NCBI RefSeq assembly: GCF_004358095.2
Contig: NZ_SMZJ02000004.1
Location: 163,031 to 227,030 of the forward strand
Direction: 5' to 3'
Length of the DNA stretch: 64,000 nucleotides
Source of the DNA: Seonamhaeicola sediminis
GTDB lineage: Bacteria; Bacteroidota; Bacteroidia; Flavobacteriales; Flavobacteriaceae
Part shown: piece by piece, positions 34,494-44,038 of the stretch
Layout: every line of letters starts with the position of its first letter
Position numbering within the stretch: position 1 is the stretch's first letter
Program-made: the position numbers and the translations under genes
Notes under the pieces: model-generated
What the model saw: only the letters and a program-made list of their open reading frames with translations
What the model was told of the DNA's origin: nothing
Databases searched by the model: none

Positions 34494-35345
34494 ATGAGTG
34501 AGTTTAAAGTAACTTCAGCTATTTCATTAAAAGATAGACCAACCAAGGTGGTAATTAATGATGCCAAAAACGAATTAAAGAAGATAAGAAAAAAACTTGG
34601 TGAACTTCAGGATACCATGTATGCTCATGGTAAATATGCTGTTTTAGTCTGCTTACAAGGTATGGATACAGCAGGAAAGGATAGCCTAATAAGAGAGGTT
34701 TTTAAGGATTTTAATGCTAGGGGTGTAGTGGTTCATAGTTTTAAAGTACCTACGCCATTGGAGTTAAAGCATGACTACATGTGGCGTCATTATATAGCCT
34801 TACCTGCTAGAGGTAAATTTGGTGTTTTTAATAGAACACACTACGAAAATGTTCTTGTTACAAGAGTGCATCCTGAATATATTTTAGGAGAAAATATACC
34901 TTCTGTAAACTCAGTTGAAGATATCAATGATGATTTTTGGAATGCTCGTTTTGAACAAATAAACAATTTTGAAAAGCATATTGCAGATAACGGAACCATC
35001 ATTTTTAAGTTCTTTTTAAATCTATCAAAAGAAGAGCAAAAGTACCGATTGTTAAGACGGTTAGGAAAAGAAGAAAAAAACTGGAAATTTTCACCTGGCG
35101 ATTTGAAAGAACGTAAGCTTTGGGAGGCTTACCAAACTTGTTATGAGGAAGCTATTAACAAAACTTCTAAAGCGCATGCACCTTGGTACACCATTCCAGC
35201 CGATGATAAACCATCTGCAAGGTATATTGTTGCTAAAATTATATATGAAACACTAAAGACCTACACTGATATTGCCGAACCAGAACTAGACGATGCTATT
35301 AAAGCAAATATCGAATTATATAAACAACAGTTAAATAATGAATAA
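34494..35345 (+). CDS. Polyphosphate kinase 2 family protein
   Basis: A 283-aa PPK2 that transfers phosphate between polyphosphate and nucleotides (usually making NDP or NTP from polyP). It has Walker A GMDTAGKDS at residues 56-64, lid/arginine segment HDYMWRHYIALPARGKFGVF with FNRTHYENV, and KFFLNLSKEEQKYRLLRR. Whether it is class I, II or III cannot be decided by eye; many Bacteroidota single-domain enzymes use both AMP and ADP. Its last eight bases overlap the DinB-like gene. Confidence 0.93.
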   Translation: MSEFKVTSAISLKDRPTKVVINDAKNELKKIRKKLGELQDTMYAHGKYAVLVCLQGMDTAGKDSLIREVFKDFNARGVVVHSFKVPTPLELKHDYMWRHYIALPARGKFGVFNRTHYENVLVTRVHPEYILGENIPSVNSVEDINDDFWNARFEQINNFEKHIADNGTIIFKFFLNLSKEEQKYRLLRRLGKEEKNWKFSPGDLKERKLWEAYQTCYEEAINKTSKAHAPWYTIPADDKPSARYIVAKIIYETLKTYTDIAEPELDDAIKANIELYKQQLNNE

Positions 35346-35895
35346 ACTTATTTTAATTTTCGTTTTATCTTTTTGTACATTAGGTTTTGCACAAGACAAT
35401 TCAGATAAATTACCTTTCTATGAAATAGAAGATTATCCTGAAAACTATACTTCTAATTTATTAGTTGCTAGGATGATTGACGGTCTTGGGTTCAGGTATT
35501 ATTGGGCAACAGAAGGTCTAAGAGATATTGATTTTGAATATAAAGCTAGTGAATCTGGTCGTACTACTGGAGAAACCATTGACCATATTTATGGTTTATC
35601 ACGTTTTATTAGAAATAGCATTCTAGAAAATGATAAAGATAATACCAATACAGAGTTAGGTTATACTGAAAAACGAAAACAGACTTTAATCAATTTAAAG
35701 GTTGTGTCTAATGCATTTAAGAACTCAAAAGAAACTTTTAAGTTTGAAGACACCTCAGTTCCTTTTTGGAACATTATTAATGGGCCAATTTCTGATGCGT
35801 TATGGCACTGTGGACAGGTTGTTATGTTAAGACGTGCTTCAGATAATCCGATTAATTCTAATATAAGCTTATTTAAAGGAAGCCTACGGGATTGA
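35338..35895 (+). CDS. Exported DinB-like protein
   Basis: A 185-aa protein with a signal peptide (LILIFVLSFCTLGFAQ) and a helical bundle. The end of the domain has DALWHCGQVVMLRRASDNPI, matching the H-x-G-Q-x-x-x-L-R-R-x-x-x-N-P motif of DinB/YfiT-type metal-binding four-helix bundles; an earlier TIDHIYGLSRF helix supplies another His. A secreted location is less usual for DinB folds. It overlaps PPK2 by eight bases, so translation is coupled. The function is unknown. Confidence 0.78.
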   Translation: MNKLILIFVLSFCTLGFAQDNSDKLPFYEIEDYPENYTSNLLVARMIDGLGFRYYWATEGLRDIDFEYKASESGRTTGETIDHIYGLSRFIRNSILENDKDNTNTELGYTEKRKQTLINLKVVSNAFKNSKETFKFEDTSVPFWNIINGPISDALWHCGQVVMLRRASDNPINSNISLFKGSLRD

Positions 35896-35900
35896 TAAAT

Positions 35901-36842
35901 TTATTTTTGATCTAATGCCCTGTTTTCAGGATTCAACGGTTCTTTCAAAAGGATTTTGCATATTTGTTCATATCCGTCTCTGTAGCCTGTAATCAAAAGA
36001 TTAATATCGTTGGGAGACCAAGACGGTAGAATATCAGGAACATCATTGTATGTCACTTGAATTTTTCGGGTACCATTGCTTCGCATAATAAAGATTTCTG
36101 GGTGAATCATATCATCAACTTTCGCAGAATAGACTATTCGTGTACTTCTAATATTGGACCAGTTAGGGTATTCACTATGATCTTTGAAGTATGTAAGTCG
36201 ATTTCTATCGTCGGTTATAATACTTCTAGAATAGATGATGTTGCTTTCTCCTTGAGTGTTTCTGTTTGAATGATAAATTATGTAATCTCCACGTCGATTG
36301 AAATGTGGACCAATGTTTAAGTGCTTATTGTTTACTATACGCTTTGTACGCTTTCCTTTGTTAGAACACATATAGATATCGGTCACACCCGCATAGGCTT
36401 CATGACAAAAAACAACTTGTACACCGTTAGGAGCAAAGCGAGCATATCGTTTATCTCCTTTTATAGGGATACGCATTTTTTTCACTGAATTGTTTTCAAA
36501 ATCATAGGTGTAAATTTCCCAAGTACCGCTTCGATCCGATTCAAAGATAACAATGTCTTTATAAGGATGCCAGCTAGGACGCCGATCGTTAGAACTGCTT
36601 TTAAATAATGGTTTCTGGTGAGTACCATTAATATCCATTATATAGATTTGCCATCTCCCATCTCGGTTAGATTCAAAAATAATATCTTCACCTTTGTGGT
36701 TGTAACTGGCATAACGATTGTCAGCATTAGTTTGTGTAAGCTGAACTTCTTTATAACCCAATAAATCTTCTTGTGAAATTATCTCATTGGAAACACTTAA
36801 AAATACGAGTAGAGCAAGTATTGAGGATATTATAGGTTTCAT
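35901..36842 (-). CDS. TolB-like beta-propeller (PD40) protein
   Basis: A 313-aa exported protein with a signal peptide and at least five WD40-like beta-propeller repeats of the PD40 type, visible as DIIFESNRDGRWQIYIMDIN, DIVIFESDRSGTWEIYTYDF, YIIYHSNRNTQGESNIIYSR and similar segments. Such propellers bind peptides or glycans in the periplasm; TolB itself has an extra N-terminal domain that is missing here, so this is not the Tol-Pal protein. It converges with the DinB-like gene, with five bases between the stops. Confidence 0.85.
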   Translation of the reverse strand: MKPIISSILALLVFLSVSNEIISQEDLLGYKEVQLTQTNADNRYASYNHKGEDIIFESNRDGRWQIYIMDINGTHQKPLFKSSSNDRRPSWHPYKDIVIFESDRSGTWEIYTYDFENNSVKKMRIPIKGDKRYARFAPNGVQVVFCHEAYAGVTDIYMCSNKGKRTKRIVNNKHLNIGPHFNRRGDYIIYHSNRNTQGESNIIYSRSIITDDRNRLTYFKDHSEYPNWSNIRSTRIVYSAKVDDMIHPEIFIMRSNGTRKIQVTYNDVPDILPSWSPNDINLLITGYRDGYEQICKILLKEPLNPENRALDQK

Positions 36843-36908
36843 TCTAAGGGGTTACTAATATTGCTCTAAGATACTATTTTTAATACAATATTTTTTAACT
36901 ATGAATGA

Positions 36909-38210
36909 TTAAAACTTTTTCCTTAGCCAAGCTTTTCTTATAAAATAAATCAAACTTAATAAACCAATAAAAACGATAGTACCAATCATTTCCCTGTAAG
37001 ATATGTTCGAAAGAAAAAATAGAATAATTATGATGGCCAGTATAGGAACCAATAAACCGCCTGGGATTTTAAATGAAGATTTATCATTTTTAATTGATAT
37101 TCTTAATTTAATAACAGAGAATACAACACCTAAATAAACAAACAACATGGAACTGGTTGCAATAACAGCCAGTTGCTCAAAACTTCCAGATATTGAGAGC
37201 ATATATCCTAAAGTTGTATAAAATAATATGGCGATATAGGGTGTTGCAAAAGACTTATGGATTTTAGCCAAGCCCTTTATTGGTAGAACACGATCTCTGG
37301 ATAGCGCATAAACAACTCTTGGACTATTAAGAATAGAGCCACTCATGTAACCAAACATCGAGATTACGGCGCCTATAATTAACATTGTAAATCCGGCTGA
37401 ACCAAATACTACTTTTGCAGTTTCTGCCAATGGTGCAGCCTTAAAATTTGGAAGATTGCTACCTAAAATACCTTGAGCAACGGTTTGAATTAGTATATAC
37501 ACAACAATAACGGTAGTTAAACTTACAAATATGGCTCTGGGAATAGTGCGTTTGGGATTAATAACCTCGCCACCAGCAATCAGGCCTGTTTCGCAACCTT
37601 GAAACGCAAAGAACAGAATGAGTGAAGTTTTCCCTAAAGTACTAGCGCTTGGTAAATTATCTAACGCTAAATTATTTATAGAAATATCTGAAAATCCAAC
37701 AAAAACCAAAACGATAAGAGGAATGAGTTTAGTAATAGTATTGAATTTAACCAAACCTATACCTTGTTTAATGCCCAAGATATTAATACTTGCTAAACCA
37801 AAGAAAAGAATAAACAGCGCTAAAGGCCTTATCCATGAGTTTGATAATATGGGTAAAATTGTGGTCAATACATCTAATAATGCATTTGAAACTGCTGCAT
37901 CGGCAAATAAAAAAGTAACGATAACAAAGAAACCGGATATGAACCCAGCATAATCTCCAAAGGCAGCTTCAATATAAGTATATGGTCCTCCAGTATTCGT
38001 AACCTTCGATCCCACTTCGGCAAAACAAAGCATAATCATTGCCATTAAAAAGCCGCAGAATAAATAGGCTAAAATACTAGATGCTCCCATATATCCAGCC
38101 ACTATAGCCGGTAAAACAAATATTCCAGATCCAATAATAATATTAACAATATTGGCAGATAAACCTAAAACACCAATTCGTCTTTTTAACCCCTTATCCT
38201 CTATAATCAT
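36909..38210 (-). CDS. APC family amino acid permease
   Basis: A 433-aa transporter with about 12 membrane segments and the APC signature near the N-terminus (IVNIIIGSGIFVLPAIVAG). GGPYTYIEAAFGDYAGFISG and EVINPKRTIPRAIFVSL are also typical. It takes up amino acids or polyamines with H+ or by exchange; the substrate is unknown. It is the last gene of a reverse-strand group, three bases after the stop of the DUF1624 protein. Confidence 0.92.
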   Translation of the reverse strand: MIIEDKGLKRRIGVLGLSANIVNIIIGSGIFVLPAIVAGYMGASSILAYLFCGFLMAMIMLCFAEVGSKVTNTGGPYTYIEAAFGDYAGFISGFFVIVTFLFADAAVSNALLDVLTTILPILSNSWIRPLALFILFFGLASINILGIKQGIGLVKFNTITKLIPLIVLVFVGFSDISINNLALDNLPSASTLGKTSLILFFAFQGCETGLIAGGEVINPKRTIPRAIFVSLTTVIVVYILIQTVAQGILGSNLPNFKAAPLAETAKVVFGSAGFTMLIIGAVISMFGYMSGSILNSPRVVYALSRDRVLPIKGLAKIHKSFATPYIAILFYTTLGYMLSISGSFEQLAVIATSSMLFVYLGVVFSVIKLRISIKNDKSSFKIPGGLLVPILAIIIILFFLSNISYREMIGTIVFIGLLSLIYFIRKAWLRKKF

Positions 38211-38213
38211 ATT

Positions 38214-39398
38214 TTACAAGTAGCTTAACCACCATTTATTTCTATTTTCAGCTTTATAAATCATATATTTTTTACAAGGAAAATAAAGCAATGCAATAAC
38301 CCCTAACCAAATTAAATAAACAGTGAGTAAGGGGTAACCATAATTTAATAGTTTTCCGTTAGAAAACATGTCTTTAGACAGTATCATAATTTGCCAATCA
38401 CCCCCAAAAATTAAAATACCAAAAATAGCCAATACATGAATTACAAAAATGTGTAAGAAATAATAAAATAATGGTACACGGCCAAAAACCAAAAAGAAAT
38501 CGGTTATACTATTTTTGACAGATTCGATAGCATAGAGAAACAGCAATGAAGGACCTATAGTTATAAGTGTATAAGCTAAAGAGGGTGGGTATTTTGTTAC
38601 CTTAAAAAATGATAGAATGGTTTTTGTTAGTGTATCTTGATGTTGCCAAGGCACTGGGTCTCCATAATAATTAATGCTTCTTAAAATAAAGAACATTAAT
38701 GTTGCTGCAGTACCTAAAGATAACAGCCATTTTTTTCTAGAAATAGCATTGGAATTCTTAACATATAACTGACCTAAACAGTATCCTAATATCATTATAC
38801 CTATCCAGGGGAGTACCGGGTAAAATATTCCTAAATCTCTACTTTCATTCAAAGGTATTATGTTTGGCTGATGTAAAATATACCAAAAAATTGATGAGGG
38901 GTCTGTACCCTCCATAATAATACTATCTAATAAATTATGACCAAATGTAATTAGTAAACCAATAAACAAGAGCCATTTTTTAGTAAGAAATATTAAGATG
39001 GACAATACAATCATGGATACACCAATGACCCATATTACCTGTAAAATGAGTCTGCTATAAGTAATGTCAAATTTCCAAAGAAGGTTATTTACCGTAATTT
39101 CAAGAATAACAAGCCATATACCACGTGTTATTAAGAATTTAAATAATTGCGGTCTTCTTTTGTTATTCCCATACAAAAATGCGGCGGTACCAGCTAGAAA
39201 TACAAAAACGGGGGCACAATAGTGTGTTATAAACCGTGTGAAAAACAAAATTGGGGTAGTGGTTTCTAAATCGGTAGGGTCTTTTAAAAAAGAACCATAG
39301 TAAAAAAAATCTCTAACATGATCTAGTGCCATGAGTATCATGACCAAGCCCCTTAAAATATCGATAGATTGAATTCTGGTAGATTTGGTTTTTGTCAT
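38214..39398 (-). CDS. DUF1624/heparan-alpha-glucosaminide N-acetyltransferase-like membrane protein
   Basis: A 394-aa protein with about ten membrane segments. The N-terminus RIQSIDILRGLVMILMALDH with HVRDFF is the DUF1624/HGSNAT catalytic-region signature; the Asp-His pair is conserved in transmembrane acyltransferases that pass acetyl groups across the membrane to extracytoplasmic sugars. The acceptor is unknown. It lies between an APC permease and a SnoaL-like lipoprotein on the same strand. Confidence 0.88.
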   Translation of the reverse strand: MTKTKSTRIQSIDILRGLVMILMALDHVRDFFYYGSFLKDPTDLETTTPILFFTRFITHYCAPVFVFLAGTAAFLYGNNKRRPQLFKFLITRGIWLVILEITVNNLLWKFDITYSRLILQVIWVIGVSMIVLSILIFLTKKWLLFIGLLITFGHNLLDSIIMEGTDPSSIFWYILHQPNIIPLNESRDLGIFYPVLPWIGIMILGYCLGQLYVKNSNAISRKKWLLSLGTAATLMFFILRSINYYGDPVPWQHQDTLTKTILSFFKVTKYPPSLAYTLITIGPSLLFLYAIESVKNSITDFFLVFGRVPLFYYFLHIFVIHVLAIFGILIFGGDWQIMILSKDMFSNGKLLNYGYPLLTVYLIWLGVIALLYFPCKKYMIYKAENRNKWWLSYL

Positions 39399-39422
39399 TT
39401 GTTAGTTTTAAAACTGAAAACA

Positions 39423-40304
39423 TTATTTCGCCATGGCGTCTGCAATACCTTTGGTATCTGCAAATTGTTGAAAGGCTACTATCTTACCATCATTAAGAGT
39501 CCATAAGTGTGCCATTTGAAGATTTATTATTGCACCATTTTTTTTGTATTTAGCTTCATATCTGCCTGTTGCCAAAACTTTGTTGTTGGTCATTTCATGC
39601 AGTTCTAAATTTGTGAGATTCCAATATTCCCATTCACTACCAATACGTGCAAATACACCATTTAAAATAGCTTCAAAACCTACATATGGATTACCATCTG
39701 CTAAAGGAAAGTTTTCAGCTTCATTCCAAACTACATCTTTTGCTAGTGCGGCTCCAACTGCTTCAATGTCTCCCTTGGCAAAATCATCATAAATTTTCCT
39801 TATGGCTATGGTATTACCCGGATTTAAAAAAGGGTCTAAACCTAACTGACTCATAAAATCAAGATTATCCATAAAATCTTGTTCTTGAGCAATTTTACCA
39901 TCTTTCATTACGGCAATGGTAGCGCCAGATAAGTCAACCGTTTTTCCAGTAGCTGGAATCCCGAAGAAATTCCCAGAGTGCGTACCCTTAAAATTCCAGT
40001 GTTTTACAATTTTATCATTTTGACCAAAGATTTCATTAATGGTAAATTCAATATCTGAAAACCCGGTTATAAAGTTTGAATAATAGGCTTTGAAATCTTC
40101 AATGCCCACTATATTTTCAGGGTTGGAAACGAGAGTGATATTTGTGTCAAAGTTAGCGTCGTTAATTAAATCGATGTTGCCGTCGTTAATAATTTTGTCC
40201 CAAACGTTAGAGTATATGGTAATATTTTTTTCCACTTGAGCATCTTTGCATGCGGATAAAAAGATTACAACTAATAAAAGAGAAAGATTTCTAAGAGTTT
40301 TCAT
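39423..40304 (-). CDS. SnoaL-like (NTF2 fold) lipoprotein with two domains
   Basis: A 293-aa lipoprotein (lipobox LSAC, Cys at about residue 19) containing two consecutive NTF2/SnoaL-like cone domains: about 25-155 (NIVGIEDFKAYYSNFITGF; HWNFKGTHSGNFFGIPATGK) and about 165-290 (ENFPLADGNPYVGFEAILNG; VLATGRYEAKYKKNG). The first resembles SnoaL ester cyclases (GIPATGK), the second nuclear-transport-factor-2-like proteins. A ligand-binding or isomerase-like activity is plausible but unknown. The leader is AACCAACCAAAAATG. Confidence 0.87.
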   Translation of the reverse strand: MKTLRNLSLLLVVIFLSACKDAQVEKNITIYSNVWDKIINDGNIDLINDANFDTNITLVSNPENIVGIEDFKAYYSNFITGFSDIEFTINEIFGQNDKIVKHWNFKGTHSGNFFGIPATGKTVDLSGATIAVMKDGKIAQEQDFMDNLDFMSQLGLDPFLNPGNTIAIRKIYDDFAKGDIEAVGAALAKDVVWNEAENFPLADGNPYVGFEAILNGVFARIGSEWEYWNLTNLELHEMTNNKVLATGRYEAKYKKNGAIINLQMAHLWTLNDGKIVAFQQFADTKGIADAMAK

Positions 40305-40366
40305 TTTTGGTTGGTTTTTATTGGTTGCTATTATGTAAATAAAATAATTTCAATTGTTCATACACT

Positions 40367-40394
40367 GAAAAGCCCATACTTAGACGGGCTTTTC
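40367..40394 (-). terminator. Rho-independent terminator
   Basis: GAAAAGCCC (40367-40375) pairs with GGGCTTTTC (40386-40394). On the reverse strand it follows the stop of the 241-aa secreted protein and precedes the SnoaL-like gene. Confidence 0.75.
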
Positions 40395-40417
40395 TGAATA
40401 GTATAATATTATTGAAT

Positions 40418-41143
40418 TTAGTTTGACAGTTTTTTGTTAAGGGTATAAATATATGCCCAATCACTATCAATGCAAGCTCTGAATTTATCTCTAAGTGCAT
40501 CTGCTTTCTTTTTACCGTGAGCTTTTTCATAAACTGTCCAAACACTATCGGTGTCAACATCTAACCCCGCGAAGTTTTTAAAAGGAACTGCTATAAAATA
40601 GTCTGATACCTCTGGTCCACCCCCAACAACACTGTACCAAGTACCTCTGTTATCACCTTCGGCTGCTTTAACAGCTTTACTTATTTCAGAAACAACCTCT
40701 TTAAATGCTGTTGAATTATTGACTTTAACATTATAGACCCAAACGAGTCCCATGTCTTCAAGAGGTGTGCTTCTACTGTAATCTGGCATAGACCACCCTA
40801 TGTTATAATTTATGCTTTCAACATGAGGCATAATTAAATTAACAACAGTCATTCTACATTCTTTACTGGCATCATCGCCATCTTCATCCATTTCGGCCCA
40901 ATTAGCCATCATACTTGTTAGGGTATAAACCGTGCCTTCGCCTTGTATACGTTTCCACATATTCCATTTATCTTCGCCGTTATTTTCTAGGTAGCATTCT
41001 TTCCAGGCTTTTACACCCTCAAGAAATTGAGCGTTGTGGCCATTTTTTACAGTAATCTCTGATAGATTTAGTAAATAAGATTCATTCTCTTGTGATACTA
41101 CTAGCATTGGCAGCAGTAACAATAAAAAAAATAGTTTTTTCAT
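40418..41143 (-). CDS. Secreted protein of unknown function
   Basis: A 241-aa protein with a signal peptide (FFLLLLLPMLVVSQ) and two similar alpha-beta halves that look like tandem dimeric alpha-beta barrel modules: SEITVKNGHNAQFLEGVKAW and NVKVNNSTAFKEVVSEISKA each start a strand followed by an amphipathic helix. I recognise no named family. Cysteines at CYLENN, KECRM and RACID could pair. The leader ends AACCAACCTAAAATG, shared with the downstream SnoaL-like gene. Confidence 0.8.
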   Translation of the reverse strand: MKKLFFLLLLLPMLVVSQENESYLLNLSEITVKNGHNAQFLEGVKAWKECYLENNGEDKWNMWKRIQGEGTVYTLTSMMANWAEMDEDGDDASKECRMTVVNLIMPHVESINYNIGWSMPDYSRSTPLEDMGLVWVYNVKVNNSTAFKEVVSEISKAVKAAEGDNRGTWYSVVGGGPEVSDYFIAVPFKNFAGLDVDTDSVWTVYEKAHGKKKADALRDKFRACIDSDWAYIYTLNKKLSN

Positions 41144-41304
41144 TTTAGGTTGGTTTAAATTAATTAATAGTTACAAGTGTTAGAGCTATTCTAACATCAT
41201 AATTAATTTAGGGCAGTACTTTATTGCTATTAAGAGAAGGGATAAACACTCTATAAGAATAGAATATTTATTTTAAAGATAATGTTTTTTTATTTGTAAT
41301 CAGC

Positions 41305-41338
41305 AAAAAAAAAAATGCCCAACATAGGTTGAGCATTT
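41305..41338 (-). terminator. Rho-independent terminator of lysA
   Basis: AAATGCCCAAC (41313-41323) pairs with GTTGAGCATTT (41328-41338) with one mismatch. A run of A before it gives a long U-tail on the reverse strand, about 25 bases after the lysA stop. Confidence 0.75.
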
Positions 41339-41361
41339 AATAACTAAGATTTAACCTTGAT

Positions 41362-42597
41362 TTATTTAACCAATGCTTTTTCTTTTTTTGAAGAAAAATC
41401 TACTTCAACTTGATTTTTTATAATGTCATCAAACGTTTCTCGTTTTCTTATTAAATGGGCTTTGTTATTGTACCATAATACTTCTGCAGGTCTGTATCTT
41501 GAGTTGTAGTTACTAGCCATGGAGAAACAGTAAGCTCCAGCATTTTTAAAGCATAACACATCACCTTCGCTAATTTCATTGATGCGCCTGTTACTACCAA
41601 AAGTATCAGTTTCACAGATATAACCCACAACAGTATAAAAACGCTCTTTACCTTTTGGGTTAGATATATTTACAATATCATGGTGCGATCCATAAAACAT
41701 GGGTCTTATTAAATGATTAAAACCAGAATCTATTTGTGCAAAAACCGTTGAGGTGGTTTGTTTCACCGCATTTACTTGTGCCAAAAAGTTACCAGATTCA
41801 CTTACTAAGAATTTACCAGGCTCAAAAGCTAAGGTTAATTCTTTACCATACTCTTTACAAAAGTCGTTAAACCTTTTGGAAAGTTTTTTACCTAATTCTT
41901 CAATATTGGTTTCAATATCACCAGTTTTATAAGGTACTTTAAAACCAGAACCAAAATCAATAAAGTTTAAGTTTTTGAATTGTTTAGCAGTTTCAAACAA
42001 TATTTCACTGGCATAAAGGAACACTTCAATATCTAAAATATCACTACCAGTATGCATGTGAATACCGTTAATGTTCATTTTTGTATTTTCAACAATACGT
42101 AAAATGTGCGGAATTTGGTGAATGGAGATACCAAATTTAGAATCTATATGTCCTACAGATATTTTTGCATTACCTCCCGCCATAACATGCGGATTAATAC
42201 GAATGCATACTGGAATATCTGGGTGTTTGGTGCCAAATTGCTCTAATATAGATAGATTGTCAATGTTGATTTTTACTCCCAATTTTGCGGCTACTTCAAT
42301 TTCATCTAAAGACACACCGTTTGGGGTAAATATAATTTGCTCGGGTTTATAACCTGCTGCTAAACCAAGCTGCACTTCTTGAATAGAAACAGTATCAATA
42401 CCTGAGCCCAATGTATGTAAAAGCTTTAATATAGAAATGTTAGACAAGGCTTTAACAGCATAATTTATTTTTAAGCTTTTAACATCTTTAAAAGCATTGG
42501 TAAGTCTTTTATATTGTCTTTCAATTTTTTCGGCATCGTAAATATAAATAGGGCTTCCAAAATCTTGTGCTATTTTAAGCAATTGATTTTCCGTCAT
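41362..42597 (-). CDS. lysA: Diaminopimelate decarboxylase
   Basis: The last step of lysine synthesis: meso-diaminopimelate to lysine and CO2, PLP-dependent fold type III. From the ATG at 42597 it is 411 aa; a TTG three codons upstream also opens the frame but would leave almost no leader after the -7 box. The PLP lysine lies in NYAVKALSN (about residue 49), with GIHMHTGSDI, FIDFGSGFKVPY, EPGKFLVSESG and the CETDTFGSNR substrate-specificity segment (the Cys at the dimer interface) all present. Confidence 0.94.
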   Translation of the reverse strand: MTENQLLKIAQDFGSPIYIYDAEKIERQYKRLTNAFKDVKSLKINYAVKALSNISILKLLHTLGSGIDTVSIQEVQLGLAAGYKPEQIIFTPNGVSLDEIEVAAKLGVKINIDNLSILEQFGTKHPDIPVCIRINPHVMAGGNAKISVGHIDSKFGISIHQIPHILRIVENTKMNINGIHMHTGSDILDIEVFLYASEILFETAKQFKNLNFIDFGSGFKVPYKTGDIETNIEELGKKLSKRFNDFCKEYGKELTLAFEPGKFLVSESGNFLAQVNAVKQTTSTVFAQIDSGFNHLIRPMFYGSHHDIVNISNPKGKERFYTVVGYICETDTFGSNRRINEISEGDVLCFKNAGAYCFSMASNYNSRYRPAEVLWYNNKAHLIRKRETFDDIIKNQVEVDFSSKKEKALVK

Positions 42598-42614
42598 AAT
42601 TTTCAAATTTTTGC

Positions 42615-42622
42615 CAAAGATA
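42615..42622 (-). promoter_or_regulatory. Candidate -7 promoter box for lysA
   Basis: The reverse strand reads TATCTTTG, matching TAnnTTTG, 17 bases upstream of the ATG at 42597. It supports that start and implies a very short mRNA leader. Confidence 0.5.
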
Positions 42623-42752
42623 TTTTAATCCATCGAAAAAAAAATAAATAACTAAAAAATTATACAAATTAAACAATTTGTTAAATATTTAACTCTTGTA
42701 AAATATAACAAGTTTTCGCAACCAATTATTAGCTAAAGTAATTGCTATTATA

Positions 42753-42760
42753 TACATTTG
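42753..42760 (+). promoter_or_regulatory. Candidate -7 promoter box for sucC
   Basis: TACATTTG matches TAnnTTTG exactly, 25 bases before the sucC ATG. Confidence 0.5.
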
Positions 42761-42785
42761 CTTTTCTTAAAATATTGAGCAAATT

Positions 42786-43976
42786 ATGAACTTACACGAA
42801 TATCAAGGTAAAGAAATCTTAAGCAGTTTTGGAGTGCGTATTCAACGAGGTATTGTAGCACAAAATGCAAGCGAAGCGGTTACAGCTGCTAAACAGTTGA
42901 CTAATGAAACTGGTACTAGCTGGCATGTAATTAAAGCTCAGGTTCACGCAGGTGGACGAGGAAAAGGTGGTGGCGTAAAGCTTGCTAAAAATTTACAAGA
43001 AGTTGAAGAATTAGCAGGACAAATTATAGGTATGAACTTAGTTACACCTCAAACCTCTGCAGAGGGTAAAAAGGTGCATCAAGTCTTAGTTGCTGAAGAT
43101 GTTTACTATCCTGGAGAAAGTGAAATAGAGGAGTATTACATGTCTGTTTTATTAAATAGAGGTACTGGACGTAATATGATCATGTATTCTACCGAAGGAG
43201 GTATGGATATTGAAACCGTTGCAGAAGAAACCCCTCATTTAATTTTTACTGAAGAAATTGATCCATCTGTTGGGTTATTACCTTTTCAAGCAAGACGAGT
43301 GGCCTTCAATCTAGGCTTATCTGGTATGGCATTTAAAGAAATGACCAAATTTGTCATGGCACTTTACACGGCTTATGTAGAGTCTGATTCGTCTTTATTT
43401 GAAATAAATCCTGTTTTAAAAACTAGTGATAATAAAATTTTAGCTGTTGATGCTAAGGTAACTATTGATGATAATGCGCTTTATAGACATAAGGACTATA
43501 TAAATTTAAGAGATTTACGTGAAGAAAACCCCATTGAGGTAGAGGCAAAAGAAGTTGGTTTAAATTACGTAGATTTAGATGGTAACGTAGGTTGTATGGT
43601 TAACGGTGCTGGTCTAGCAATGGCTACTATGGATTTAATTAAACAAGCAGGTGGTGAACCAGCTAACTTTTTAGATGTTGGAGGTACAGCAGATGCAGCG
43701 CGTGTTGAGCAAGCCTTTAAAATCATTTTAAAAGACCCTGCGGTTAAGGCTATTTTAATCAATATTTTTGGAGGTATTGTTAGATGTGATCGTGTAGCAC
43801 AAGGTGTTATAGATGCTTATAAAAATATGGGTAATATAGAAGTTCCTATTATTGTTCGTTTACAAGGGACTAACGCTGATATTGCTAAAGAGTTAATTGA
43901 TAATTCTGGTTTAGCGGTATTAAGCGCCACAGAGTTCCAAGAAGCAGCAGATAAAGTACAGGAAGTATTCTCTTAG
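42786..43976 (+). CDS. sucC: Succinate-CoA ligase, ADP-forming, beta subunit
   Basis: TCA-cycle enzyme subunit that binds nucleotide and succinate, 396 aa. The start MNLHEYQGKEIL is near universal for SucC. An ATP-grasp domain (about 5-230, with QVHAGGRGKGGGVK) is followed by the CoA-ligase domain (NGAGLAMATMDLIKQAGGEP; INIFGGIVRCDRVAQG). The alpha subunit gene is not in this window, so sucC and sucD are separated, as I recall for many flavobacteria. A strong terminator follows. Confidence 0.96.
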   Translation: MNLHEYQGKEILSSFGVRIQRGIVAQNASEAVTAAKQLTNETGTSWHVIKAQVHAGGRGKGGGVKLAKNLQEVEELAGQIIGMNLVTPQTSAEGKKVHQVLVAEDVYYPGESEIEEYYMSVLLNRGTGRNMIMYSTEGGMDIETVAEETPHLIFTEEIDPSVGLLPFQARRVAFNLGLSGMAFKEMTKFVMALYTAYVESDSSLFEINPVLKTSDNKILAVDAKVTIDDNALYRHKDYINLRDLREENPIEVEAKEVGLNYVDLDGNVGCMVNGAGLAMATMDLIKQAGGEPANFLDVGGTADAARVEQAFKIILKDPAVKAILINIFGGIVRCDRVAQGVIDAYKNMGNIEVPIIVRLQGTNADIAKELIDNSGLAVLSATEFQEAADKVQEVFS

Positions 43977-43998
43977 ACAGGTACAAACTTAGATATAT

Positions 43999-44038
43999 AA
44001 AAAAGAGCAACTTTTACTTTAGTTAGTTGCTCTTTTTT
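43999..44038. terminator. Bidirectional terminator between sucC and DUF1456
   Basis: A 14-base stem (43999-44012 with 44025-44038; core AGAGCAACT/AGTTGCTCT) ends in T-runs. Its right arm overlaps the last codons of the convergent DUF1456 gene. Confidence 0.85.
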
